Shown: positions 34,137 to 42,671 of the stretch, piece after piece
Position numbering within the stretch: the stretch's first letter is position 1
Layout: every line of letters begins with the position of its first letter
Source of the DNA: Prado023 sp963736425
GTDB taxonomy: Bacteria; Actinomycetota; Actinomycetes; S36-B12; CAIYMF01
Reading direction: 5' to 3'
Assembly: GCA_963736425.1 (NCBI GenBank)
Contig: CAVTOX010000010.1
Span: forward strand, 1 to 64,000
DNA length: 64,000 nucleotides
The notes under the pieces: model-generated
The model's input: the letters and a program-made list of their open reading frames with translations, nothing else
What the model was told of the DNA's origin: nothing
The model's database searches: none
Made by a program: the position numbers and the translations under genes

Positions 34137-36401
34137 TCAGGCGGGCTGGACGCCGGTGATTCGGGCTATCGCGAACGACTGGATCGTCTCGGAGCGCAGG
34201 TCCAGGGCGGTCAGGTAGCCGCCGGCCAGGCGCAGGGGCTCGACCCGGCGGTCGCCGGCCACGCCCGTCGGGTCGGCGTACCCGATCCAGACCGGTGAGT
34301 CGGTGGCGATGGCTGAGCGCAGAACCGCCATCACATCGTTGGGTCCCATGCCCGGCACCGGATGCAGCCCGGGGCCGGCGTCCTGTGGCTCAGCCGTGCC
34401 CGGTGTGGGGGCGTCGGCGCGGTCATTGGCCCGGATCGCGCGGACGGCAGCCGCGGCCAGCGCGGGGGTGACGAGGGCGGTGCTGACGGGCACCGCGCTG
34501 GTCTCCGGCGCCACGGGGCGCCCCCGCGCGCGCCGAGGGGCGTCGGTGGCAGGCCCACGTCCCGGCTCGGGGAGCAGCGCATGGCCCATCTGGCGCAGGC
34601 GGTCCAGCACATGTTCGGGCGGGTGCTCGGAGGCCAGGACCGTGTCGGAGAGGACGAAGAGCCCGAGTGCGGCGGAGCCGGGGTCGGCCATGATCCCGGC
34701 GAGGACCACGGGGTCGTCGCACCGCAGGAAGGTGGCGGCCGACCCGATCCTCAGGACTGCGTGTCGTCGGGCAACGTCCTCGATGAGGTAGGCCAGCGAC
34801 TGGGGCACGGTGCCCCGCCGGCTCAGCTCCCCGAGCAGCTCCCCGGAGGTGCTGCCGCCGTCCAGGGCCCGCCGGATGCTGGCGGTGGAGAAGCGGTAGA
34901 TGCTGGCCGCGCCGGTGGACTCCGCGTCGGCCATGGTGCGCATGAGGTCGGCGAGTGCCGGCGTCGGCAGGCCCGGCACGATGGCGGTGAGGTCAGCCTG
35001 GAGGATCAGCTGGTCGACCTGCCCCGGCAGGGACTGTGCGAGGACGGCGGCCAGGGATCCGTCGTCGGCCAGAAGGGCGCGTCCCGCGCTCGTCAGCGTC
35101 CCGTCCACGACCACGCCCAGCTCGCGGCATTGGCCGAGCACGTCGCGCACCCGCTCGTCGCGGGTCGCGTCATGCCGGCGTGGCGCCCACCAGTCGAGGG
35201 CGGCGGCGACCTCGGCGTCATCCCACGAGCCCTCGGCCGAGGCAAGGACCCGGAGCACGTCGCGGCGCAGGTCGGGCAGCATGGGCGCTGCGACCTCGGG
35301 CGACATCGGGCGCTGTTCGGGCGTCGCGACGGCCCGGGGCATCGCACTCCACGCGACCAGGAGGGCGGCGTGCTGCTCGTGGGGAGGCCTCGTGAGCCAG
35401 GCGTCGAACGCGGGGGTCGGCAGGATGCTCACCTGGTCGCGGGAGTCCGCGGCGACCAGGCCGGCGGCGGCCGCAACTTCGATCAACAGGGCAGTGGCGG
35501 CTTCGGTGGCACCCACCGCACGGGCGGTCCTGGTCAGGTCCCGGGCCGAGATCCCGCCCGTGCGCAGGCGGGTCGGCGGGGTCGAGGCCCACGCGCGGCC
35601 GAGGTCGCCGGTCCGGTGCAGCACATCGAGGACCGCGCCGACGGCTCCCGGATCCACGCGCGCCGGGTCAGGAGCCCGGCGACCTGGGGTGGGGACGGCC
35701 AGGTCGATGACGGTGCGCGCCGGGTCCGCAGAACCGGTTCCGCGCAGGATCGCGACCACCTCGGCCGGCAGCACCGCCCGGTCCTCGCCCAGGGGCACGA
35801 GCACGTGGTGGGCGAGCAGCCAGTCGACGGGGCTGCGGCTCGGATCGGGCTCCCGACGGGCGTGGGCCACCGTGCCGATCACCTGGCCGGCCAACAGGCG
35901 CTCCAGTGCGGCGGCGGCACCCGTCGGGGCGAGGGCCAGGAGTGCGCGCAGCGACTCAGGATCGCGGGCATACCCCGCCACGACGGAGTCCAGTGCAGCC
36001 ACGCGCGGCCCACGGTCGGCAGGGACCATCAGATCGCGTGCGGGCCCCACCACGTGCAGCGACCGGTCCGAACCCCACAGCAGTGCCTCGGAGCGCATCC
36101 GCTGCACCACGGCGCGCACCCGGTCGGCAGTCGCCGTGCCACCGTCGACGACACCCGCCAGCTCGCTGGCCAGCGCCGAGGGCCGGACAGGGTCGGGTCC
36201 CATCGCGGCCGCAAGCACGACGTGCAGCGCGAACTGGTCGTAGCCCCGCAGGCAGGCGGCTACGCTGGCCGGCGACCCGGCCCGTTGGGCCAGTGCCGTG
36301 ATGTCCGCCGGGACCGGATGCAGGAGGTCGGGGCGCGCCGCCACGAGGGTGGCGAGCTGCTCGTCGGTCCGGGAGCGCAGGTCGTCGGCAAGGCTGCGCA
36401 T
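34137..36401 (-). CDS. Helicase-associated domain protein (XPB neighbour)
   Basis: 754 residues, no ATPase motifs. The repeated winged-helix-like helical segments and the C-terminal region (TPALADLMRTMADAESTGAASIYRFSTASIRRALDGG, VLAGIMADPGSAALGLFVLSDTVLASEHPPEHVLDRLRQMGH) match the actinobacterial helicase-associated family (Helicase_C_3/XPB N-terminal-like). The last 60 residues (VWIGYADPTGVAGDRRVEPLRLAGGYLTALDL) look like a WYL domain. It usually lies beside XPB, as here, and may be its partner. Starts 10 bases after the upstream small membrane gene, so part of the cspA operon. Confidence 0.82.
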   Translation of the reverse strand: MRSLADDLRSRTDEQLATLVAARPDLLHPVPADITALAQRAGSPASVAACLRGYDQFALHVVLAAAMGPDPVRPSALASELAGVVDGGTATADRVRAVVQRMRSEALLWGSDRSLHVVGPARDLMVPADRGPRVAALDSVVAGYARDPESLRALLALAPTGAAAALERLLAGQVIGTVAHARREPDPSRSPVDWLLAHHVLVPLGEDRAVLPAEVVAILRGTGSADPARTVIDLAVPTPGRRAPDPARVDPGAVGAVLDVLHRTGDLGRAWASTPPTRLRTGGISARDLTRTARAVGATEAATALLIEVAAAAGLVAADSRDQVSILPTPAFDAWLTRPPHEQHAALLVAWSAMPRAVATPEQRPMSPEVAAPMLPDLRRDVLRVLASAEGSWDDAEVAAALDWWAPRRHDATRDERVRDVLGQCRELGVVVDGTLTSAGRALLADDGSLAAVLAQSLPGQVDQLILQADLTAIVPGLPTPALADLMRTMADAESTGAASIYRFSTASIRRALDGGSTSGELLGELSRRGTVPQSLAYLIEDVARRHAVLRIGSAATFLRCDDPVVLAGIMADPGSAALGLFVLSDTVLASEHPPEHVLDRLRQMGHALLPEPGRGPATDAPRRARGRPVAPETSAVPVSTALVTPALAAAAVRAIRANDRADAPTPGTAEPQDAGPGLHPVPGMGPNDVMAVLRSAIATDSPVWIGYADPTGVAGDRRVEPLRLAGGYLTALDLRSETIQSFAIARITGVQPA

Positions 36402-36411
36402 CGGGCCTCCG

Positions 36412-36657
36412 TCAGTCCAGCGCGGCGCGAGCAGCCGTCTGCGATCGGGATCGACGCCGGCCGTTGCGGGCCAGGCCGATGAGGACCATGGCCAGGCCCA
36501 CGCCGACCAGCATCGACAACCACCAGAAGACCGACGGCAGCTCCACGTCGGTCACCAGCGGGATCATCGCGACGAGGGTCAGCAGCATCCCGACGGCCGT
36601 GACCACCAGCCCGGCCCGGATGAGCCGGTCACCGGGGGCGGAGCCGGGCTCAGGCAT
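36412..36657 (-). CDS. Small two-helix membrane protein
   Basis: 81 residues: PGDRLIRAGLVVTAVGMLLTLVAMIPLV forms the first membrane helix, VFWWLSMLVGVGLAMVLIGLA the second, and a basic tail (RNGRRRSRSQTAARAALD) ends in the cytoplasm. No known function. Start ATG 36657 overlaps the end of cspA by 8 bases, and the next gene starts 10 bases downstream, so all three are one operon. Confidence 0.72.
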   Translation of the reverse strand: MPEPGSAPGDRLIRAGLVVTAVGMLLTLVAMIPLVTDVELPSVFWWLSMLVGVGLAMVLIGLARNGRRRSRSQTAARAALD

Positions 36658-37033
36658 CGAGGTCGTCGGCCACCGCGCGCAGCACGGCAGCGACCTTGGA
36701 GCCCTTGGCGTCGGCCGGGTAGCGGCCCTTGCGCAGGTCGTTGCCCACGCCATCGAGCAGGTTGATCAGGGTCTCGACGATGATCGCCATCTCCTCGGCC
36801 GGCTTGCGCTTGGCCTTGACCACCGAGGCGGTGGGCTCGAGCACCTTCAGCGACAGCGCGGTCTTGCCCTTCTTGCCGTCGACCACACCGAACTCGACAC
36901 GTGTTCCACCCTTGAGGCTGGTGACCCCGGCGGGCAGGGAGTTCCCATGGAGGAAGACGTCCTCACCCTCATCGGAGGTGAGGAAGCCGAAGCCCTTCTC
37001 CGTGTCGTACCACTTGACCTTGCCGGTGGGCAC
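36650..37033 (-). CDS. Cold-shock protein with C-terminal extension
   Basis: 127 residues. Residues 1-66 are the cold-shock OB fold with both RNA-binding motifs: KGFGFLTSD (RNP1-like) and DVFLHGNSL (RNP2-like). Residues about 75-127 are a helical tail (EEMAIIVETLINLLDGVGNDLRKGRYPADAKGSKVAAVLRAVADDLDA) found in the longer actinobacterial Csp. GTG start at 37033, seven bases after AGGAG. Binds single-stranded RNA and helps at low temperature by family; the tail's role is unclear. Confidence 0.92.
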   Translation of the reverse strand: MPTGKVKWYDTEKGFGFLTSDEGEDVFLHGNSLPAGVTSLKGGTRVEFGVVDGKKGKTALSLKVLEPTASVVKAKRKPAEEMAIIVETLINLLDGVGNDLRKGRYPADAKGSKVAAVLRAVADDLDA

Positions 37034-37130
37034 TGTGAACTCCTGGTTGTGCGTGGGGACTGCAACGCTCCAGAGTAACCCGGGCGTGCGGTGCAGTGGG
37101 TCTCGCGTGGGCCGCGAGGTGCCTCAGGCC

Positions 37131-37595
37131 TCAGCGGGGGACGAGCTGGAAGAACCAGTAGCCCCGCGCACCGTTGGGCTTGGCGGCGGCGATCACCTGC
37201 AGCGTGTAGCCGGCACCCTCGGTGGCGACCTGCTCGGGGAAGGTGAACCGGTAGTACGTGTCGGTCAGGCCGGTGGCCAGCGTCTGGCCCGCGATCTGCA
37301 CCGACCAGCCGCTGTCGGCGACGACCGGGTCGACGGAGACCCCGACCGTGTCACCGGGGGAGACCTCCAGGGTGGTGATTCCCTGGCCCGAGCCCGCCGC
37401 GGTGAGCACGTCCTCGGCGCATTCCTTCGGCGTGAGCCCGCCGAGCTCCTTGGGCTGCCAACAGAGCGCCTGGACGTGCTCGCTCGAGGTCCCGGACCAC
37501 ACGGTCACACCCGGGTAGGGCTTCTCACATCCGGCGAGGACGAGGGGGGACAGGGCGACCAGGGCGATCGCCAGGGACCGGCGCGGCGACTTCAT
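37131..37595 (-). CDS. DUF2771 lipoprotein
   Basis: 154 residues with a lipoprotein signal peptide: MKSPRRSLAIALVALSPLVLAGC, lipobox LAGC with Cys near residue 23. The mature part is a small beta-rich domain (GDTVGVSVDPVVADSGWSVQIAG, YYRFTFPE, GYTLQVIAAA). It matches the actinobacterial DUF2771 family of unknown function. Ends 97 bases before the cspA start on the same strand. Confidence 0.8.
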   Translation of the reverse strand: MKSPRRSLAIALVALSPLVLAGCEKPYPGVTVWSGTSSEHVQALCWQPKELGGLTPKECAEDVLTAAGSGQGITTLEVSPGDTVGVSVDPVVADSGWSVQIAGQTLATGLTDTYYRFTFPEQVATEGAGYTLQVIAAAKPNGARGYWFFQLVPR

Positions 37596-37670
37596 GGGGG
37601 TAGCCTATCTGCGTGGTGGTCAGCCTGCCCCACCCGGCCGGTGGCCGGACCGCGCGACCCGGGAAGTCCC

Positions 37671-38405
37671 ATGACCGAGACCATGACCAGCCGTCCCCGC
37701 AAGGCGGCCCCGGTCGATGCCGTGTGCCGCGACGCGGTGGACGAGGCCCGTGCCGCCATCCTGGAGCTGGTCCCCGCCGACCATGTGGGTGAGCATCTCG
37801 GCGTGGTGGCCGAGGACGACCGCGTGGTCACCCACCGCTTCATCTCCAACGCCCCCGGATACCGCGGATGGCAGTGGGCGGTCACGGTCGCACGCGCCCC
37901 CCGGGCCCGCGTCGTCACGATCGACGAGATCGCGATGCTGCCCGGGTCGGACGCACTGGTCGCCCCTGCGTGGGTGCCGTGGAGCCAGCGCGTGGAGCCC
38001 GGCGACCTCGGGGTCGGCGACGTCCTGCCCACCACTGACGACGACCCGCGGCTGTCCCCCGGATGGTCGGGCCTGGACGACCTCGCCGCCGCCTCCGACG
38101 AGCCCGGGCTACGCCCGTCCGGATGGGAGTTGGGGATCGGCCGCCGCCGGGTGCTGTCCCCCGAGGGCCGTGACGACGCGACGAGCCGCTGGCTCGAGGG
38201 CGATACCGGTCCGGGTACCCCGATGGCGCGCTCGGCGCCCGGGTCCTGCAGCACCTGCGGGTTCCTCATGCCGATCGGTGGCCCCACGGGCTCCGCGTTC
38301 GGGGTGTGCGCCAACGGGATGTCCCCGGCCGATGGCCGTGTTGTGGCCCTGACCTTCGGGTGCGGCGCCCATTCCGAGGCCGTCCCGGAACAGCCCCGGT
38401 CCTGA
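37671..38405 (+). CDS. DUF3027 protein
   Basis: 244 residues, predicted cytoplasmic. It shows the DUF3027 order: AARAAILELVPADHVGEHLGVVAEDDRVVTHRF, GYRGWQWAVTVARAPRARVVTIDEIAMLPG, ALVAPAWVPWSQRVEPGDLGVGDVLP, then a cysteine-containing end SCSTCGFLMPIGGPTGSAFGVCANGMSPADGRVV with CxxC...C, possibly a metal site. Function unknown. Divergent from the DUF2771 lipoprotein with 75 bases between; ATG 37671. Confidence 0.88.
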   Translation: MTETMTSRPRKAAPVDAVCRDAVDEARAAILELVPADHVGEHLGVVAEDDRVVTHRFISNAPGYRGWQWAVTVARAPRARVVTIDEIAMLPGSDALVAPAWVPWSQRVEPGDLGVGDVLPTTDDDPRLSPGWSGLDDLAAASDEPGLRPSGWELGIGRRRVLSPEGRDDATSRWLEGDTGPGTPMARSAPGSCSTCGFLMPIGGPTGSAFGVCANGMSPADGRVVALTFGCGAHSEAVPEQPRS

Positions 38406-38409
38406 CGCG

Positions 38410-38493
38410 ATGGACCCGCGGGCCCGTCGGTTCCTCACCCTGGCCGTGCTGTTGGGCCTGATCGCGATCACTGCTGTGGCCGCACTTCGCTGA
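38410..38493 (+). CDS. Possible 27-residue membrane peptide
   Basis: A short frame from ATG 38410 to TGA 38493. It encodes a basic start (MDPRARR) followed by one hydrophobic helix (FLTLAVLLGLIAITAVAALR). It lies 4 bases after the DUF3027 stop and 37 bases before the DUF2530 start, so it would be in the same transcript. No clear ribosome site. Plausible but unproven. Confidence 0.4.
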   Translation: MDPRARRFLTLAVLLGLIAITAVAALR

Positions 38494-38530
38494 TTCAGGG
38501 CGCCGCCGGCGGCGGGTTAGGGTTGTGGCC

Positions 38531-38875
38531 ATGTCCACGCCCGACCTGCCGCAGCTGGAGCCTGTGCGCGATGACGGCATCCGATCGATCCAGGTCGGGC
38601 TCGCGCTGTGGGCGCTCGCCGGGCTGGTCCTGCTCGTGCAGCACGACGAGCTCGCGGACCGTGGCACGCAGTGGTGGTTGGCAGTCTGTGGGGCGGGGCT
38701 GCTCATCGGAATCGTGCAGCTGGCGATCTTCTCCAGGCGAAGGGCGCTGATCCAGGCGCGGGAGCGTGGAAGCGCGGCTCTGGAGGACTCCGTGGCGGGG
38801 GACTCCCAACCGGCTGGACCCGGCAGCTCGGGACCCGATGGTGGGGGGCCCAGCGGCGCGGGGCCGACCGGCTAG
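38531..38875 (+). CDS. DUF2530 membrane protein
   Basis: 114 residues. Two membrane helices (IRSIQVGLALWALAGLVLLV and WWLAVCGAGLLIGIVQLAIF) follow LEPVRDDG, then RRRALIQARERGSAALED and a Gly/Ser/Pro-rich cytoplasmic tail. This is the DUF2530 arrangement, known from actinomycetes, function unknown. ATG 38531 chosen; a GTG two codons upstream is possible. Confidence 0.78.
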   Translation: MSTPDLPQLEPVRDDGIRSIQVGLALWALAGLVLLVQHDELADRGTQWWLAVCGAGLLIGIVQLAIFSRRRALIQARERGSAALEDSVAGDSQPAGPGSSGPDGGGPSGAGPTG

Positions 38876-38877
38876 GG

Positions 38878-39927
38878 ATGGGTGCTGTGTTCGGGCGCGT
38901 GCTGCTCGTGTCGGGAGCTGTCGCCCTGCTCGGGGGGATGGCCCTGCCCGCGGGGCTGGTGCCCAACGCCCTGAGGGTGGCCGACGCGTCGACTGCGCTG
39001 CCCGCGATCCTCGGGTCGGCCGACGAGGTGCTCTGCACGTTCGACACCGCTGAGCTCGGCGAGGTCAGTGGCATCGCCCTGTCGCGCCAGCACAAGGACA
39101 CCCTCTGGATGACCAACGACTCCGGTGGCGGTCCGTACCTCTACGCCCTGGACACCACGGACTGCTCGGTCCGGGCCACGCTCACCCTCCTGGACACCCC
39201 CGCGCGCGACCACGAGGCGCTGGCGATCGGGCGCGACGCCCAGGGCAGGGACGTGATCTGGGTCGCCGACATCGGCGACAACCGCGACTCCTGGCCGTAC
39301 GCCCGCATCCACAAGGTGATCGAGCCGGCTCGGCTCGTCGACGCGGACGTGCCCGTGACGACCTACCGGTTCACCTACCCGGACGGTCCGGTCAACGCCG
39401 AGGCGCTCCTGGCCGACCCGAAGCGGGAGCGGCTCTGGGTCATCAGCAAGGAGGACGGTGTCGGCGGCGTCTATGCGCTGCCCAGCCCGATGAGCGACTC
39501 GCGCACCCCGATGGAGGCCGAGAAGGTCGGGACGGCGCGCTCGCAGGTCACAGATGCGGCGATGGCCCCCGGGGGCAAGCGCTTCGTGGTGCGCGACTAC
39601 CTCTCGGCCGAGGTGTTCACGGGCAAGCCGCCCGGGCAGGCGCAGGCCAGGTTCGGTCTTCCGCTGCAGCCCCAGGGCGAGGCGGTCACCTGGACCGCCG
39701 ACGGCAAGGGCCTGATCGTGGCCTCGGAGAGGTCCGGTGAGCTGATCCAGGTCGACGTCCCCCGTACCGCCCTGGGCACAGACGGCGGGATCGCCGGTGC
39801 GTTGCCCAGGGTGGCCGGGTTCGACATCTACCCCTACGTGCGGATCGCGGCGGTCGCGGTGGCAGCGTTCATCGCCCTCGTTGTCCTGCGCCGGTCAGCA
39901 CGGCGCCGGCGGAATCGACGGGGCTGA
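38878..39927 (+). CDS. Exported, C-terminally anchored beta-propeller-like protein
   Basis: 349 residues. N-terminal signal (VLLVSGAVALLGGMALPAGLVP), an extracytoplasmic domain of repeated beta segments (EVSGIALSRQHKDTLWMTNDSGGGPYLYALD, DHEALAIGRDAQGRDVIWVADIGDNRDSW, EALLADPKRERLWVISKEDG, LPLQPQGEAVTWTADGKGLIVASER), then a C-terminal membrane helix (IAAVAVAAFIALVVL) and a basic tail. This resembles a six- or seven-bladed propeller; ligand or enzyme role unknown. The start at 38878 precedes the signal peptide. Two bases separate it from the APC permease start, so they are co-transcribed. Confidence 0.75.
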   Translation: MGAVFGRVLLVSGAVALLGGMALPAGLVPNALRVADASTALPAILGSADEVLCTFDTAELGEVSGIALSRQHKDTLWMTNDSGGGPYLYALDTTDCSVRATLTLLDTPARDHEALAIGRDAQGRDVIWVADIGDNRDSWPYARIHKVIEPARLVDADVPVTTYRFTYPDGPVNAEALLADPKRERLWVISKEDGVGGVYALPSPMSDSRTPMEAEKVGTARSQVTDAAMAPGGKRFVVRDYLSAEVFTGKPPGQAQARFGLPLQPQGEAVTWTADGKGLIVASERSGELIQVDVPRTALGTDGGIAGALPRVAGFDIYPYVRIAAVAVAAFIALVVLRRSARRRRNRRG

Positions 39928-39928
39928 G

Positions 39929-41421
39929 ATGGCAGCCGCGGCCGCCCCGGGGCCGGTGGAGATCCATGTCGTGCGGCGACGCGTCGGCGTGTTCGCCGTG
40001 GTCGGACTCATCTACTTCAGCGTCTCCGGCGGGCCCTATGGACTCGAGGAGTCGATCTCCAGCGCGGGCCCGGGCATGACGATGCTCATGCTCCTGCTGA
40101 TCCCGGTCGTGTTCGCGGTGCCGTGCTCCTTGATGGCCGCCGAACTCGCCTCAGCGATCCCGCTGGAGGGTGGCTACTACTACTGGGTGAAGATCGCGCT
40201 CGGTCGCTTCGCGGGATTCACCCAGGGCGCCTGGCAGTGGTTGACCTCATTCCTTGACACCGCCCTGTACCCGGTGATCTTCGCGGACTACATCGCCAAC
40301 TGGGTGCCGGGCTTCGAGCGCGGCAATCACGTGATGTTCAGCGCCTTCGACGGCACGATCTCGTTCGATGCCCATTGGCTGCTGACGTTGGCGTTCATGG
40401 CGCCGCTGGTGGTGCTCAACATCCGCGGTGCCCGGGTCGTGGGCGACACCTCGGCCACGTTCATGGTGCTCGTCCTTGCCCCGTTCGTGGTCCTCACCGT
40501 GCTGGGCCTCTCGAAGCTCGGGGCGTCGGATGCGGTGAACCTGCTGGAGCCCTTCGTGCTGCCGGACTCGACGCCGTCGGCCGGCGTTCGGGGCGGCCCT
40601 GGGGATCATCCATCTGGAACTACATCGGATGGGAGTCGGTGAGCGACCGTCGTCGGCGAGATCGACAAGCCCCAGCGGACCTATCCGAGGGCACTGGCCA
40701 TCGCCGTCCCGCTCATCACGATCAGCTACGTGCTGCCGATGCTCGCGTCGCTGGCATCGGGCCTGCACGCCGATGACCCCTCGCAGTGGACTGATGGGGA
40801 CTTTGCCGAGGTGGGTCGCCTGCTGGGTGGGCCGTGGCTGTTCTGGGCGATCACGATCGGGGCGGATGATCGCCCAGGTGGGGCTGTTCTCCGCGCTGCT
40901 GATGTCGGGATCCCGGGTCCCGATGGTGCTCGCCGGTGACGGCTACCCTCCCTGCAGGCCTGGCCCGGACCAGCCCGCGGTTCGGAACACCCGTGCGCGC
41001 GACGGTGGTCAGCGCCGTGATCTTCGCGTTCTTCACCTCACTGGACTTCGTCACACTGATCGACGCTGACGTGCTGCTGAACCTCATGGCGCTGCTGCTC
41101 ATGTTCGTCGCGCTGATCGTCCTTCGGGTGAAGTACCCGCAGATGAAGCGGCCCTACCGCGTTCCGGGCGGGATGCTCGGTGCGGTCGTCATCCTCGTGC
41201 TCCCCCTCATCCTGACCGTCTGGTTGTTCCAGAGCACGTACACCGAGGAGCCCGGGGCGTTCTGGATCGGTGTCGTCCTGACGATCTTCGGGGCCCTTGC
41301 CTACTGGCCGGCGAAGTGGTTCATCAAGCGGGGTCGGCCAGACGCCGACGTCGAGGACCTGGGGACCCTGGACTTCGGCAATGACACCGATCCGCGCCTG
41401 ATCGTCGAGGGTCGCGCGTAG
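39929..41421 (+). pseudogene. APC-family amino acid permease, five frame shifts
   Basis: Amino acid/polyamine permease of about 495 residues when repaired. The first frame gives GVFAVVGLIYFSVSGGPYGLEESI (the APC first helix), AELASAIPLEGGYYYWVKIALG and further helices to about 40580. Then the protein jumps forward one base five times, at about 40583, 40610, 40647, 40861 and 40946. It keeps good APC sequence throughout: WNYIGWESVS, VVGEIDKPQRTYPRALAIAVP, MIAQVGLFSALLMSGSRVPMVLA, GLARTSPRFGTPVRATVV. Each shift fits one surplus base beside an identical base. Real decay and sequence error are both possible. Confidence 0.8.
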
Positions 41422-41445
41422 GAGCCTCGTGCGACGCCCCGGGCC

Positions 41446-42585
41446 TCAGGCCAGTGCGGCCACCACGTGGTCGATCGAGCGGGTCAGCGCCGCGACATCG
41501 GCCGGATCCACTGACGGGAACATCGCCACGCGCAGCTGGTTGCGCCCGAGCTTGCGGTAGGGCTCGGTGTCGAGGATCCCGTTGGCGCGCAGGGCCTTCG
41601 CCACGGCGGTGGCGTCGACGGAGTCGTCGAAGTCGATGGTGCCCACCACGTTGCTGCGAAGTGCTGGATCGGTCACGTACGGGGTGGCGTACTGCGAGGC
41701 CTCGGCCCAGCCGTACAGGTTCCCGGCGGATTCGGCGGTCCGGGCGGTGGTCCAGGCCATACCGCCCTGGCTGTTGAACCAGTCGACCTGCTCAGCCATC
41801 ATCAGGATCGTCGCCAGCGCGGGGGTGTTGTACGTCTGCTCGAGACGCGAGTTGTCCAGGGCGATCTTGAGGTCGAGGAACGCCGGGACCCAGCGCCCGG
41901 ACGCGGCGATCGACTCGATCCGCTCCACGGCGGCCGGCGACAGCAGGGCGAACCACAGGCCGCCGTCGGAGGCGAAGCACTTCTGTGGGGCGAAGTAGTA
42001 GACGTCGAACTGCGTCGGGTCCACAGCCAGGCCACCGGCCGCCGAGGTGGCGTCGAAGGCCATCAACGCTCCGGCATCCGCACCGGCCACCCGGGTGGGG
42101 GTGATCGCCACGCCGGTGGAGGTCTCGTTGTGCGGGGTGCCGTACAGGTCGATCCCCGCCTCGGCGGCGAACACCGGGGCGCTGCCCGGGTCGGAGGTGA
42201 TGACGGTCGGGGCGCCCAGGTGCGGCGCGGTCTTCGCAGCCTTGGCGAACTTCGAGCCGAACTCCCCGAACGTCAGGAACTGCGCGCGGTCGTTGATGAG
42301 GCCGAAGGTGGCGGCGTCCCAGAACGCGGTCGAGCCGCCGTTGCCCAGGATCACCTCGTACCCGTCAGGCAGTGCGAACAGCTCAGCGAGGCCCGAGCGC
42401 ACCCGCCCGACCTGCGACTTCACCGCCTTCTGCCGGTGCGAGGTGCCCAGGATCGTGGTGGCCACACCGCGCAGGGCGTCCACCTGCTCGACGCGCACCT
42501 TGGACGGGCCGCAGCCGAAGCGTCCGTCCTCGGGGAGCAGGTCGGCAGGGATCGTGATGGTGGTCGGGTCGAGGGCGGTGCTCAC
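41446..42585 (-). CDS. serC: Phosphoserine aminotransferase
   Basis: PLP enzyme of serine synthesis, converting 3-phosphohydroxypyruvate to O-phosphoserine, and of PLP synthesis; 379 residues. Features: GRFGCGPSKVRVEQ start, GNGGSTAFWDAATFGL (phosphate/PLP loop), LMAFDATSAAGGLAVD, and the PLP lysine in YFAPQKCFASDGGLW. The form matches actinobacterial SerC. GTG 42585 follows AAGGA and gives the normal length; the longer open frame upstream is low-complexity. Convergent with the APC permease. Confidence 0.94.
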   Translation of the reverse strand: MSTALDPTTITIPADLLPEDGRFGCGPSKVRVEQVDALRGVATTILGTSHRQKAVKSQVGRVRSGLAELFALPDGYEVILGNGGSTAFWDAATFGLINDRAQFLTFGEFGSKFAKAAKTAPHLGAPTVITSDPGSAPVFAAEAGIDLYGTPHNETSTGVAITPTRVAGADAGALMAFDATSAAGGLAVDPTQFDVYYFAPQKCFASDGGLWFALLSPAAVERIESIAASGRWVPAFLDLKIALDNSRLEQTYNTPALATILMMAEQVDWFNSQGGMAWTTARTAESAGNLYGWAEASQYATPYVTDPALRSNVVGTIDFDDSVDATAVAKALRANGILDTEPYRKLGRNQLRVAMFPSVDPADVAALTRSIDHVVAALA

Positions 42586-42671
42586 CGTGGGGTTCCTTCT
42601 GGTTGGCGGTCGGTGCGTAGATGGGGTGTGGAGGGCTGGGCGCTTGGCCGTCGCGTCGGGCGGTTGGGCGA

